Under the pieces are notes generated by a model. It made no database searches and had not been told where the DNA came from. It was given only the letters and a program-made list of their open reading frames with translations. A stretch of 64,000 nucleotides of DNA from Hemerocallis citrina (lineage: Eukaryota > Streptophyta > Magnoliopsida > Asparagales > Asphodelaceae), in NCBI GenBank assembly GCA_017893485.1, contig CM030366.1, forward strand, positions 182,284,594 through 182,348,593. Reading direction: 5' to 3'. Position numbers and translations under genes: made by a program. Shown piece by piece: positions 46,333 through 58,062 of this stretch. Within the stretch, counting starts at the first letter, position 1. The number at the start of each line of letters is the position of its first letter.

Positions 46333-47823
46333 AAATGCCCCCCTCAACTTCTCTTGCCTAAACCTGCCATTATTACCACCACGAACCCCTCATCGTCTTG
46401 ATATATGTCCCCAAACATGGCTGTTGAAACAATAATAGTACTTGTACAGTCAAACATGTAACCCCATTCAAAGCATGTGTAACATTGTGGTTCATAACCC
46501 CCTCCCTCCGACTTCCTAAAGTCTCCTATGTTCTCAAAATTAGGGTTTTCTTGTCCCGCCTCGACCTTTCTTCCCCTCATCTCATACCACCCAATCTTCA
46601 ATAAAATGGGCTGCCAGGGTTGAAGATCCTTACTATTCCTCTATGGATCTCCCTAATCCCCGAAACATCTCCGGTGACTCTTTCAATGGGTGAAGTTACT
46701 GCTTCAACATACTAAAAGTTGCATTATATATACTAGTAATTGACACGTGCGATGCACGTTTTTATAATTTCAAAAAATAAAAATAAAAACTCTGATGTAG
46801 GAAGAATTTGAACCGGAAACCTTCTTTATATTAATTATGTACGTGCGTTGCACATGTTGGTAGAATGACAAAATGACAAATAACACTAAGGCCTTCTCCC
46901 ATTATAACAATAGAGATTAGAGATTAGAGATAATTAAAATACAGTGCAAAAAAAGGAATACTTGCAAAATCAGGTACAGGAAACTTCATACTTATATAAG
47001 TGATTTACTCATATACAATAGTTGTACACATGATAAGACTCATTATGGACAACTGGTAGGTTGCGTTTGGTTTGTTGTTTTGAAAACAGTTTTCTGAAAA
47101 CAGTTTTCTAAAAACACCCTAACCAAACAAGTTGGAGTTTTCAAAAACAGTTTTCTAAAAATGTAAGGTTGCGCTCGTGTATAGAGAGAATGACTGAAGT
47201 TGGAGTATTGTGAAAACTCTTTTCACAAAACACCCTAACCAAACACGTTTTTGGGTTTTGGAAGAAAAAAAATTGATCTTTACATTAATTTACATATTGT
47301 TTGGATGGACTAGTTGCAAAAAAATGATCTTTCCATAATATAACAATTAGCACCATATGATACATAGGTTAGATGCCTCCAAATGAGTTCATTTTGTGCA
47401 CATGCACTTTAGAGCATCTGTAGTCGTTGGCTATATATCCAAAAATTGGATAAAAACCTCTGTATTTGTCATTTATTTACCCGTTTTTAGAGTCTGAGAT
47501 GAACAGTAGATGTTTATATTTAGCAGCAAAATTGGTATTATGCATATTATAAAAATCGGAAGATGATATGTCGTCCGAAGAAATATATTGAGCGGACGGA
47601 AAATGACATGCCGTTTGGAAATTTAAAAAAAATTAAAAAACAAAAAAATGGGGAGACGGCAGAACATCTGCCGTCTTTCAAAAAAAAATCGCAAAATTTT
47701 TGAACTGTAAATCATGTTCTGTTTGATAAAAAAAAAAGCCATTTTTTGAGTATTCACCACTGCAGTGCTACAACTATTTGCTATTTCTATATTTTCCATA
47801 TAGCCATTTTTAAACTCAAACAA
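46333..47823. other. Intergenic; possible small repeats only
   Basis: Contains GTGCGATGCACG/GTGCGTTGCAC words (46749-46760, 46842-46855) and, at about 47052-47250, repeated AAAACAGTTTTCT with GGTTGCGTTTGGTT and CCCTAACCAAAC, perhaps a decayed MITE. The open frame 46344-46601 (-) matches nothing I know. Confidence 0.4.
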
Positions 47824-47959
47824 CTACAGATACTCTTACTAGAGATTTTCTCGAGAAGCCTTTCTCGAGAAGCCTCTTAGAGATTCTACGTCATCTGTCT
47901 CCCGCCCTCTCATCTCCCCTAATCTAGCTCCTTCTCCTCTTCTTCATCCTAACTCTCAC

Positions 47960-50235
47960 CGTCTACCGCCTACCTGCTTCCGGTGCCTTCATCTCAGCCA
48001 CTTAAAGCAGTTCTGCGTTAACAGGATGAAATGCCTTTTTTGCCTTAAGTCAAGTCATGCTAAGCACCGTTGTTATGCTCTCCAAAAAAATTTAGGTCTC
48101 CCAATGGGAGCTCCCATATCTGATCAGGGTGCTAGCGGCGATTGATCTCCCTTCTTTCAAAGCAAGTTGGCAGGTTCTAAATCATCGTTACCAAAGAAGC
48201 AGCCCTTGCCTTCTGGGTCCCCTCTTCTTCCTACTTCCTCCCCCGGATTGCCGTATCCCCGATAGCTCCCTTCCCCTTCCTCCTGCCCCCTCTGTCTCCA
48301 CTAAACGTCAGGCCAAGCCTTCCGTCACTCAGGTGTTCCTCCCGAAATCTGAGCTTACGGATCGATTGAAGTATTTTGGCACCTATGGAGCCATCTCTTT
48401 CATTGGAGGTACTGTGCCTTTCTTCACCTTGAATTCCTTTCTCAGCAATTACTGTAACGTCAAAGACTAGGATTGGGTGATCTACAATTGTTCTAATAAT
48501 GACATGGTGATCCGTTGCCCTTCGCCCAAGATCCTGGAAGATCTTATTGCTAAATCGACCCTCTCCACTGGAGCTATCTCTCTCTCCTTTCGGAAATGGG
48601 TTCAGATCTCCCCTCCGTCGCAGGATATTGGCTCTTCCGACACTAAGGTTTCCTTCGTTGGTCTTCCTCCGTTTTGCGATTCCCTACGTTTGGTCGGGGA
48701 CATGGCCAAATGTATCGGAGATATTGTTAGTATTTCTTCTAAAGCTAGGTTGGCGTCTGGCAGTCTACAGGTAGAAGCTCTATTTCGATGCCCCAAACAG
48801 CCCGCTCGAATAGAAGCCTTCTGCTTGAGAGATGGCACCTCCTCTTTCACTGTCACGGTACATTACCATGACCCAGTTATCCCTAGTGGGACCCCTCCTT
48901 TACCCACCTCTGGGTCATCCACGCCTGCCTTTGGGTCTGATTTTTCCTCTCCATTTCATCCCGGCTCTTCTACAGTTTCTAAATCCAAGCTTGCTGCGGT
49001 GAAAGGGGTTCATCATGATGCTGTTCGCAGACAAAATCCTCTTCCCAACAAGCATTTCGTCCCCCCTCCCAAACCGAAGATCTCTCCTTCTAAAGCTCCT
49101 AATCTAGTATGGATCAATCCGGAGCTTCAAGCTGCGAAGGGCTCTTCTTCGGTCCCATCGGCAGTAACCCTGCCTTCCATTGCTCTTCCCGCTCCTCCTC
49201 CTAAGGCTCTGCTGCTTGATAAGCATAGCTCGGCCATCCCCAGTCTCTGTTTCGTCTCCTTCTTCCAAGTGCCGGGAGCCTTCGTCTCAGTGGCCTGCAT
49301 GGGATGTCAATCTGCATTTTGCTTCTGACTGGGATAAATTCCAACAATCAGCTCATTTCCCCACTCTGAGCAAGCCTGAGCCTGCTTTCTCTCCCACCAA
49401 TATCAAGCATTCGTCGTCCTCCAAAGCCTCTGGATGGATGGACCAAGATAACCTGCTGATGGAAGAGGAAGCAGATCTAGCCCGTGATCTACCTGCCAAA
49501 CAGGTATGCTTTTCACCATCTTTTGATTATTCCCCTGTCTTTATTATTATCATTGCCGAGTGGCTCTTTAAGATTATTCAATTGGGTTTTTCGTTTCATC
49601 TCAACACTGTACCATTCCATATTTCGCCCTTTCTCAGGGTCTACCCTTTTGGGTCTTCGTTCCGTGGCTGGTTTTCTCCAGATTTAGCGATGAAGGCCCG
49701 GGAGACCCTGGAGGTCTCAACCCCCATTCCTCTCCCTTCTTCTGCGCTCATTTACGATGAGCCATCTTTGGCTGATATGGCTCAGCTTTCCCTCTCTATT
49801 ACTGGTCGCTCCTCCCCCCCGTTTGACTCTTTTCCCTCGGATGCCTCGTCTCCTCCTGTCCCATCTATTAAGGAGGCGAGGTGTCCTGACTTTGGGATTT
49901 CGTCTCCCAATGGGTATCCTCATCGCATTATCAGATCTAGTGCGCGTCTTAAGGCTAAAAGATTATTGGCCTCCAATTCAGCTAGATCCTCCGCTGGGTT
50001 TAGTCCTTCTATGGGCGCCTCGAGGGCCCATCCCTCTCCTCCCTTACCCCTGCCTCAACATATCGTTTTAGGTTCCATTTATAGTCCCATTTTTGGCTCG
50101 CTTTCTAATTACGATTTAGCCGCTTTGGTGCAGGATATGGGTTTCCTGTTTGATCCATCTGACTCCCCCGTGTTACTTTCCCTCAGGAAGAAAGAACGTC
50201 TTAGAGTCCAGGAGCATCTGCATCCTCATGATTAG
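47960..50235 (+). pseudogene. LINE ORF1 (RNA-binding, CCHC knuckles)
   Basis: Two zinc knuckles come first: CFRCLHLSHLKQFC (from 47975) and CLFCLKSSHAKHRC (from 48032). These are followed by an RNA-binding-like region (48330-48870; RLKYFGTYGAISFIGG, DMVIRCPSP, AFCLRDGTSSFTVTVH) and a long serine/proline-rich tail ending LRVQEHLHPHD at 50235. ORF1 of plant L1 binds the element RNA; the knuckles-first order is notable because in many plant L1 the knuckle follows a DUF4283-type domain. Broken by a frameshift near 48100, a TAG at 48468-48470 and a frameshift near 49220. The start codon is not identified. Confidence 0.82.
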
Positions 50236-53200
50236 TATATCTTGGAACATCCGGGGCCTTAATTGCCCGTTTAAACAAAAGGCGATTTTGGATTTAATTG
50301 TTTCCTCCCACTGCGACCTTATCTCTATCCAAGAATCGAAATTGGAATCTCCCTCCCCTTCCACCTTGCGCTCTATAGGTGGATCCACAATTTCCAAGTG
50401 GATCTCGCTTGACGCCATAGATTCGAGGGGAGGGATCCTCCTTGGTTTCAAAGAAGCGGTCTTCTCTCTTGTCGCGGTTCAACGGCTCAATTTCTTCCTC
50501 ATTGTCCAACTACGATGGACGACCTTCAACTGTTCCTCTCACCGTGATATCGGTTTACGGTCCCTCCACTCCTGAGAGGCAGCCTCTCTTCTGGAACGAA
50601 TTCCTTTCGTTACACCACTTCACTAACGGTCTCTGTTTTATTTGTGGTGACTTTAACGTCACCAGATTCGTTTCCGAAAGATCGAACCCTGTCTCCTCTA
50701 ATTCCTAATCATGCCTTTTTAACGATTGCATCCGTGATCTTCAATTATCCAACTTACCGATATCTGGTAGATCGTTCACCTGGTCTAACCAGTGTCATCC
50801 CTCGACGTTGGCCAAACTCGACCGCTTCCTGGTTTTGCAAACCTGGATTTCCCGTTTCCACAACACCTCCTCCTAGGCTTTTCCCAACCCTTCTTCCGAT
50901 CACGTCCCGATCACTCTCTTCTCCAACTTCCATTTCCATCACCATCACAAATTTCGTTTTGAAAAACTCTGGTTACAAGATCAACTCTTCGTCAATCTGG
51001 TTGTGGAATGTCTTGCTTCAGTCACCGGTTCATTCGGGCTGGGCAACATCCTTCTAAAGCTCCACGCTATCAAACATGGTTGCAAAATCTGGCGATCCGA
51101 GAGACAATCCAACACCAACTTTCTTAAAAACTTCCTCCTTCTTTCCATCTATTGCCATCGATAAAATGGAAGAGCAGGGGTCCCTTGTCGGATTCCTTTC
51201 GTTCGGAAACATCGATCTTGCAAGCATGATTATGCCGAAATCCTTCTTCAAGACCATATTAAATGGGCTCAAAGAGCTAGAGTTAAATGGCTTAAGGAGG
51301 GTGATGCCAATATTGCTTTCTTCCATAACTTTTTGTCACATCGGCAACGTTGCAATCAGATCTCTTCGATTAGCGAAAATGGGGTGGATCTTACCTCTGA
51401 TGCTAAGATCCATCGCGCGTTCCTTTCCTTCTACAAAAACCTTATTGGAACACACAATCATCGCTCGATTGAGCTTGATTGGTTCCATCTTTACGGCAAT
51501 CATATGCATGAACTTTCTTCTCTCGAGGCCCCTTTCTCTCTGGAAGAGATTAAATCAGCTATTTTCGCTTTAAAGAGTGATTCTGTCCCGGGGCCAGATG
51601 GTTTCCCTGCCTTTTTTTTCCAAAAATTCTGACATTGGCTTAAGGATGATCTGCTCAACATGTTTAGAGATCTCCACCAGGGTTGCTTTTCTTTTGATCG
51701 TATTAATTATGCGCACATCGTGCTCATTCCCAAATTAGCGGGAGCGCACATGTTGACTAACTTCAGGCCTATCAGCTTGATCAACACATCTTTCAAAATC
51801 ATTATGAAAGTTCTCTCAGCTAGATTGAGTGCGATCATTTCTCCCCTGATTGATTCTGCCCAATCGGGATTCATCAAGGACCGCTTTATCCTTGACAGTG
51901 TAGCTTCAGCTCAAGAGATCATAACCCATTGTCACAATTCTCACTCAGAAGGCATCTTACTCAAACTCGATTTCCAAAAAGCATACGACAACGTTAGTTG
52001 GGATTTCCTTCTTGATATTCTCATTTACCAGGGGGTTCGGTGCTAAATGGATTGCTTGGATTAAATCCAGCTTGTTCTCGGGGACCTCTTCGATCCTTAT
52101 CAATGGTTCGGAAGGTCACAGATTTAAAATTAAATGTGGCCTCCGACAGGGGGACCCACTATCCTCCCTCCTTTTTTCCCTTGTCGCAGACGTCTTCGGT
52201 AAGCTCCTTCGTAATGCTTGGAACTTGCATATGATTGAGGGTCTTGGTAATTCACAACTCTTCGAGGGTGTTCTTAATCTGCAATACGCAGATGACACTA
52301 TTATCTTCACCAAACCGAACGCCCATTCTCTGTGTAACCTTAAACTTCTCCTTTATTGTTTCGAAATGGCTTCGGGATTATCTATTAATTTCCAAAAGTC
52401 TTCAGTTCTTTGGTTGGGAGGTTCCCCCAATCGCCAGATTGAGGTCTCCAATTTCTTTAGCTGTCCCTCCGCTTCTTTTCCCATCACTTATTTAGGCATT
52501 CCCCTTCGATGGGGCAAATTGCAAAGATCGGACTGGTACCCTCTTGTGGATAAAGTGGAAAGCCAGACTCAATGTTTGGTCTGGTGAAGTGCTTTCCCGT
52601 GGTGGCAGACTGACCCTTATTAACTCGGTTCTCTCCGCTATGCCGCTTTACATGATGTCTTTCTACTTCATCGCCGCCTGGGTGATCAAGAGGATTGATC
52701 AAATCAGGAGTAACTTTTTCTGGACTGGGTCCTCCTCTTTTAAACCAGGCTCCCACCTTAGCAATTGGAAATTGATCTGCACCTCCAAAGCGGAAGGGGG
52801 TCTGGGTGTCTTAAATCTCAGGAACCATCACATCGCCCTCTTAGGTAAATGGCTATGGAGGTTTCAAAAATTCGATCATTTACCCTGGGTTCAGTGTATC
52901 AAGGGTTATTGGCCCCCTTCTTGCAATTAGTGGGATTTCCCCCCCTCTGTTAATCGTATCGCTTCTTCTTTCTGGAAAGGGGTCTGGAAGGCGGTCGCTG
53001 CCTTCCAATGTGGTATCTCCCGTATCTGTTCGGATGGGTCAAGATCTAAATTTTGGACTGATCTCTGGATTGGTAATACTAAGCTATCCTCTGCGTACCC
53101 TTCTTTATTTCGGCTGGCTGCCAATCCCTCGGCCTCAGTTGCTGATTCCTTCATCATGATTAATGATCTTAGACATTGGATAATACCATTCTCGGTTGAG

Positions 53201-53876
53201 CTTCCCCCCTCCCTGTCCCCTTATTTTTAATGATCTTATCTCTTCTCTGAATAACTTCGAGTGGCGGCCAATCGAAGATATCGCTTGGAGTTGGAACTCA
53301 GCAGGGATCTTCTCGGTTAGTTCTTTTTATAGTTTCCTCAACTCTAGAGGTGTCCAATCGCCTGTCGCTCAATTATTATTGGATTCCTGTGACCCCCTTA
53401 AGGTTAAGATCACTTCATGACTAGCTTTTAAAAACAAATTACTTACGGTTGAAATTCTTAACAAAAAAAATCTGGCTTGGGGTCAGCTTTGCCCCCTGTG
53501 CGCGGAGCACTCGGAGAATGTTGACCATCTTTTTGTTCGATGCTCAGCCATCATTCCTCTGTGGAAAATTTGCACTATAGCGTGGGAAGCTGATTCTATC
53601 CCCCCCAGTTTATCTTCTTGTTGGTCCTCTCCGCTTGCGAACATCGAGTTTCGTAGCGCGTGGATACTGTCAGTTCAGACCATTATTTGGATCTCGTGGA
53701 AGGGAAGAAATAAGAGGCTGTTCCAACACTGCGCTTCGCCCTTTTCCTCGTTGATAGACGATTTTTTATTTCTATTTAAGCACTTGGCCTCGGCGTTAAA
53801 AACCGAAGCCAGTGTTGCTCTCTGTCATAGATTAGATGTTTCTATTCTTTGCCTTAGTAATCTTAATGCGTTATAA
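50228..53876 (+). pseudogene. LINE ORF2 (endonuclease and reverse transcriptase)
   Basis: Starts ATG at 50228, overlapping the ORF1 stop by eight bases (ATGATTAG). Endonuclease: SWNIRGLN, SIQESKL, GGILLGF, then in another frame VISVYGPSTPER and CGDFNV. Reverse transcriptase: SVPGPDGFPAFFFQKF (51600), NFRPISLINTSFKI, SGFIKDRF, LLKLDFQKAYDNVSW, then CGLRQGDPLSS and the catalytic YADD (about 52285-52300), SGLSINFQKS and YLGIPL. C-terminal finger: LCPLCAEHSENVDHLFVRC (about 53495-53540). Frame changes occur near 50500, 52030 and 52560, with stops at 51630 (TGA), 52929 (TAG) and 53418 (TGA) and probably more between 50700 and 51330. Stop TAA at 53874-53876. Confidence 0.88.
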
Positions 53877-54778
53877 TCTCTTCTTTTTCTTCTTACCTTT
53901 TACCTACTCCTTGTCTCGCAGGTCTGATCGCACCTGGGCCTCTCTGTCTTGGTTCTGGCTTTAATGGATGTTTTGCTTTTTTGTGGTTCTTGGCCTTCGC
54001 TGAGCAGGGTGTATGTCTACCATTTCTCTCTCTTTTCTTCCTTCTATGTGTCTCTCTATGTTATTGTAATATCTGTTGGGTTCTATCGGTGCTTGACTCT
54101 ATGCGAGCAGCCGAGTTTTTGTGTTGGTTATCTTGGTTATGCTTCTCTGTTGTGTTGCTTGGGCAGTTTGGCTTTCTTAGCCTACTTGTTGTTTGGCTAC
54201 GCTGTTTTTAGGCTTTGTTGTATGGCTGTTGTGATGATCTTGTATTTAGCTTATTGTTTCTAATGCCTCTAATGGCTTAAGCCTCTTCCTGCACTTTGTT
54301 TTTATGGTTTTTGGGAGCGGGCTCTCAGAGCTTCGTTGGTTGAAAGCGTTTTGTGTTTTGTGGGGAGCTTGATACTTCCCTTTGGCTTTGCTGCAAACTT
54401 TCTGGAGGCATCGGCGGCACTGGTCCTTTGGTTTTGTTGCTTGGTGGGCTTCCATAGGTGCTGACGGGTCTGAGTTTGCTTTCTCCTTGGTTTTTTAACG
54501 GTCTCAGGCGCGCCGGAGCCTCGGTCTTCAGTGGATTGTTCTGGCAGTCTGGTGCCTCCTTCTCGACAGTAGCTTTGCTCCGGCTCTATCCTTGTTTATT
54601 TCCTTCTCCGTTGTAGCCTTCTTTATCATTTCATTGTTGCTCTATTCTTTTGGCTTGTATTTTTTCGGTTTTACGGCTTGTAAAACTTGACGATCTATCT
54701 TTATTTTAATATATTTTTTTGTGATGGCTGGAGTCGTAAGACTATCCGATTGATCAAAAAAGCTACAGATACTCTTAC

Positions 54779-55388
54779 CATATAAAAATCATGAAACAGA
54801 TACCCACCGAGCGTACAACCACTGTACTGTATGAAAAAATTTTCCTCCTATAAGTATGAATCTATCATGTATAAAGATTCAAAAATAATGGAACTAACTT
54901 AAAAACAACCGATGAAATCATAATTGTAGTTCAGTCAAACAAATATCATACATGCTCTTTAAATCAGTAAACCACTTCAAAGTTTTGGATGGGACATGAG
55001 GCTGCTTAGCCACTAAAGTTTTCAGTTCAATTTAAATTAATCCTGTTAAAAATATCTATGCAGAATGTCCAATACAAATAAAAATAATAATAATAATAAT
55101 AATTAGATACTGTAAGGACTACCTAAAATTATATATTAAATTAAATACCAAAAATAGCATATATAAACTTTCTGGAGAACTCGGTAAATGGCAAATCCTC
55201 CGAGCCTCATTGTTTCTTTACATCTTAAATTTAGAGTACCACATACACACAAAAAGAAAGCCTAAAATCGCAAAGCCAGAATAAGGTCCCTTCTTCCCCC
55301 AGGGTTCACGAAGTTAAGAAACTAAACTACATAACTATACACAAGCTTCCTCCCAAATTTGCAACCAAGTGCACAGAGGCCTATTTAC
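54779..55388. other. 3' flank of the URT1 gene
   Basis: AT-rich sequence with an (AAT)n tract at 55083-55104. The - strand part adjacent to 55388 is probably the 3' UTR; the poly(A) site cannot be fixed. Confidence 0.5.
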
Positions 55389-55626
55389 TTAATCAGACTG
55401 AATTCCATTTGGTATAGGATTTGGTACATAAGGCTCAAAGAGAGTCACAGTAGGGTTCCGATCATATTGCAGGACATCAGCAGCACGCTCAAATTCCTCC
55501 CTCAAAATTTTGATGCTAAATTTGTCTACTACACGACCGAGATCATGAGAGGTCTCAAATGGATCTTCAATGCATATTAGGTGGCGATCATTCCCAATTC
55601 TTCTTGTCCAGTCTTTAGATCGTTTG
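55389..55626 (-). CDS. URT1: URT1 last exon
   Basis: 238 bp. The acceptor is CACAG (complement at 55627-55631); the frame begins with the last base of a split AGC codon and ends in TAA at 55389-55391. It contains the conserved [20 protein letters not shown] block. Confidence 0.92.
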
Positions 55627-57979
55627 CTGTGATGGAAACATTCAAGGGTTAAGAAGAAAAGATGATGCAAAATATGAGTACATCTAAATCTACTATACAA
55701 ATAGAGAATAAGGAACCTAGAGTGGCACTCTATGAAATTTTCCTAGAGTGGCACCCATTTGGCATACATTCCTCCCCCCAATCCACGATCTACATTGTTC
55801 AATGTGAACAATGTAATCTACATATCATAAAACTTATGCGTATATAAAATCACAAGGTTTGAACATGTCTTGCAAATGTATCAAGTCATATCATTTCTTC
55901 AATATTAAAAACCTGTTTGCAAGTAAATAATGACTGCAAAACAAAGCTCAAACCTTGTCATTTTGCATAAGAACAGGTTTTATGAAGCTTTCACAGGGTG
56001 GTCATGCAAGAGAAATATCATAGTCTAGTGTTGTATCATGTTTTATGGCCTTATGGGTCACGTGCATGACAATGATCAGTAATCCAGTTTCCCAAGAACT
56101 AGATTCAATTTGGTATGTGGAACAAAAAAGACCATACAGATTGTTAACTGTACCAATACATGGTAGTGTTACTGTGGGTTAAGTTTTTGCAGATTATTTT
56201 ATCAAAATAGAATAGATAAATCTTCACATCATTTGATTTTATAAACCAAATAATCATTTTATTGAACAAAAAAAAGTAATCAATTTGTCTTGGTAGATAT
56301 TTTATATTGGTGATTACTCCATACCAATATAGGGAAATGGCCAAATGATACCCAAAGTTTATCCTAATTCCCAAATGGCACCCAAACTTTTTATAATAGC
56401 CAAATAGCCCCCGAAAATTTATAAATAGGACCAAAAACACATGTCGTTAAGTTTTCCGTTAAGTTAATGGAATATCCTCGAATATACCTCAAGAGGTATA
56501 TTCGAGGATATTCCATTAACTTAACGGAAAACTTAACCCGTGAAGAACATGTGAAATGTCGACATTGCCCTCCACCATCTCCATCAACCACCACAATCTC
56601 CAAATATCACCATCTCCACCATCTCCATCAACCACCACCGAAACCCATCACCATCACCTCTGAAACCCATCTCTACCGACCACCATTTCCACCACCTCCG
56701 AAACCCATCTCCACCGACCACAATTTTCACCAAAATTTATAAAAAAACCAAAACAAGAAAAACTGGAAAAAATGAAGAACTGAAGAACTGAAAAGAGAAG
56801 AAAGAGGTTGGGGGTATTTATGTAATTTCACATATTTCTGCTAAAAAATTGATGGAAGGGGTTTTTTGCCAAAATTTAACTTCGGGTACTATTTGGTATC
56901 TAGTCTTAAAAGCTTTTAAAAGCTTTGGGTGCTATTTGGGAATTAAGGTAAACTTTGGGTGCTATTTCGTCCTTCCCCCTACCAATATATACAATTTTCT
57001 TCAAAAACATAATATTATAATACAATTAGTTAAGATAACAAAATGCACAGACTAAATGCTTTCAAAGAGTTCAGAAAAAAAATGTGAAGTTGATTTATCA
57101 TTCCAAATTGCTGATATGCTACATGGAAGGGTCACAAAGGGTTTCACAATTTTCCAGCAACTCAAGTCTAGCTCAAATACTGAGATGGATGGGTAGCAAA
57201 ACAGTGAAAGATTGGATAAGCAAAGCGTATCTTGAAGTGCAGTACCTTCCTATAAAAATGACTGAGGACCAGATGAGATGTTTTTCACATATGCAACACA
57301 TACCGTGCAAGTTAGAATAAGTCATAGACTGTACTTTGTGAAGCAATGAGGACAAGGGGTAGGGCAAAGAAAAATCCAATTGATAGGAGAGATTTCCCTT
57401 CAAAAGAGTTGAAAGGATTAAAATAATTCATGTAGACAACCCCAAAGAACTGCGAATAGGAACGTCGTTGTTGTTGTTAGTGCTATTGTTGCAGGCTGTC
57501 ATTTTCTCAAAAAGGAAAAAGAAATGGAAAATCAATACGCAAGGTTGTTTGTTTGGTTTGTTGGGGGGCGGGGGAGGAACTTCAGAAGTTCTTCACAAGT
57601 TTTACCCCTCTTATCAAATGACCACAAATTGTGTAACCTTAGGCTTATTTAATATTTATAATGCATTGTATTTATAATCATTAATGAGGGGTAAAAATCG
57701 TCAAAGTCCTGAAATTTTGTTCTTGAGTAGTTTTTTACGATGTAGATCATATCCAACATTAAAATTTCAATTCAGATGCTCAATCATTCAGTTTTTTATG
57801 AAGGAAACAGTAAATAATGTTGTACTATGTGTGCAACTATGGGCTAGTGGTAAACCCCCCGGTTGAACATTTACTGCATACTATATATATATATATATAG
57901 AGTCCCCTTCGGTTGCACACTACTTTTGGTGAGCACTTACGAACTCACGGAGTGCTCACCAAAGTAATGTGCAACCGAA

Positions 57980-58062
<83 letters not shown>

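Larger units (their letters stand above)
47840..54762 (+). mobile_element. Full-length L1-type LINE with 16-bp target duplication
   Basis: 6923 bp flanked by a perfect 16-bp direct repeat CTACAGATACTCTTAC (47824-47839 and 54763-54778). ORF1 with CCHC knuckles is followed by ORF2 with endonuclease, reverse transcriptase and a C-terminal finger, then a T-rich 3' UTR of about 0.9 kb ending in a short A run. The 5' end has a direct repeat of TTCTCGAGAAGCCT. All L1 domains are present in order, yet both frames are broken many times. It is GC-richer than its surroundings (about 47.9-53.8 kb). Confidence 0.93.

Noticed and set aside
46735..46860. GTGCGATGCACG-type words as a Helitron end
   Set aside because: No TC start, CTRR end or terminal hairpin could be placed; too little to call.
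53949..54263. 104-codon hydrophobic frame after LINE ORF2
   Set aside because: Lies in the T-rich LINE 3' UTR; leucine/phenylalanine/cysteine richness follows from base composition.
55389..55700. 103-codon - strand frame as a free-standing small gene
   Set aside because: Its upstream 25 codons are intron; from 55626 down it is the last URT1 exon with a clean acceptor and matching phase.
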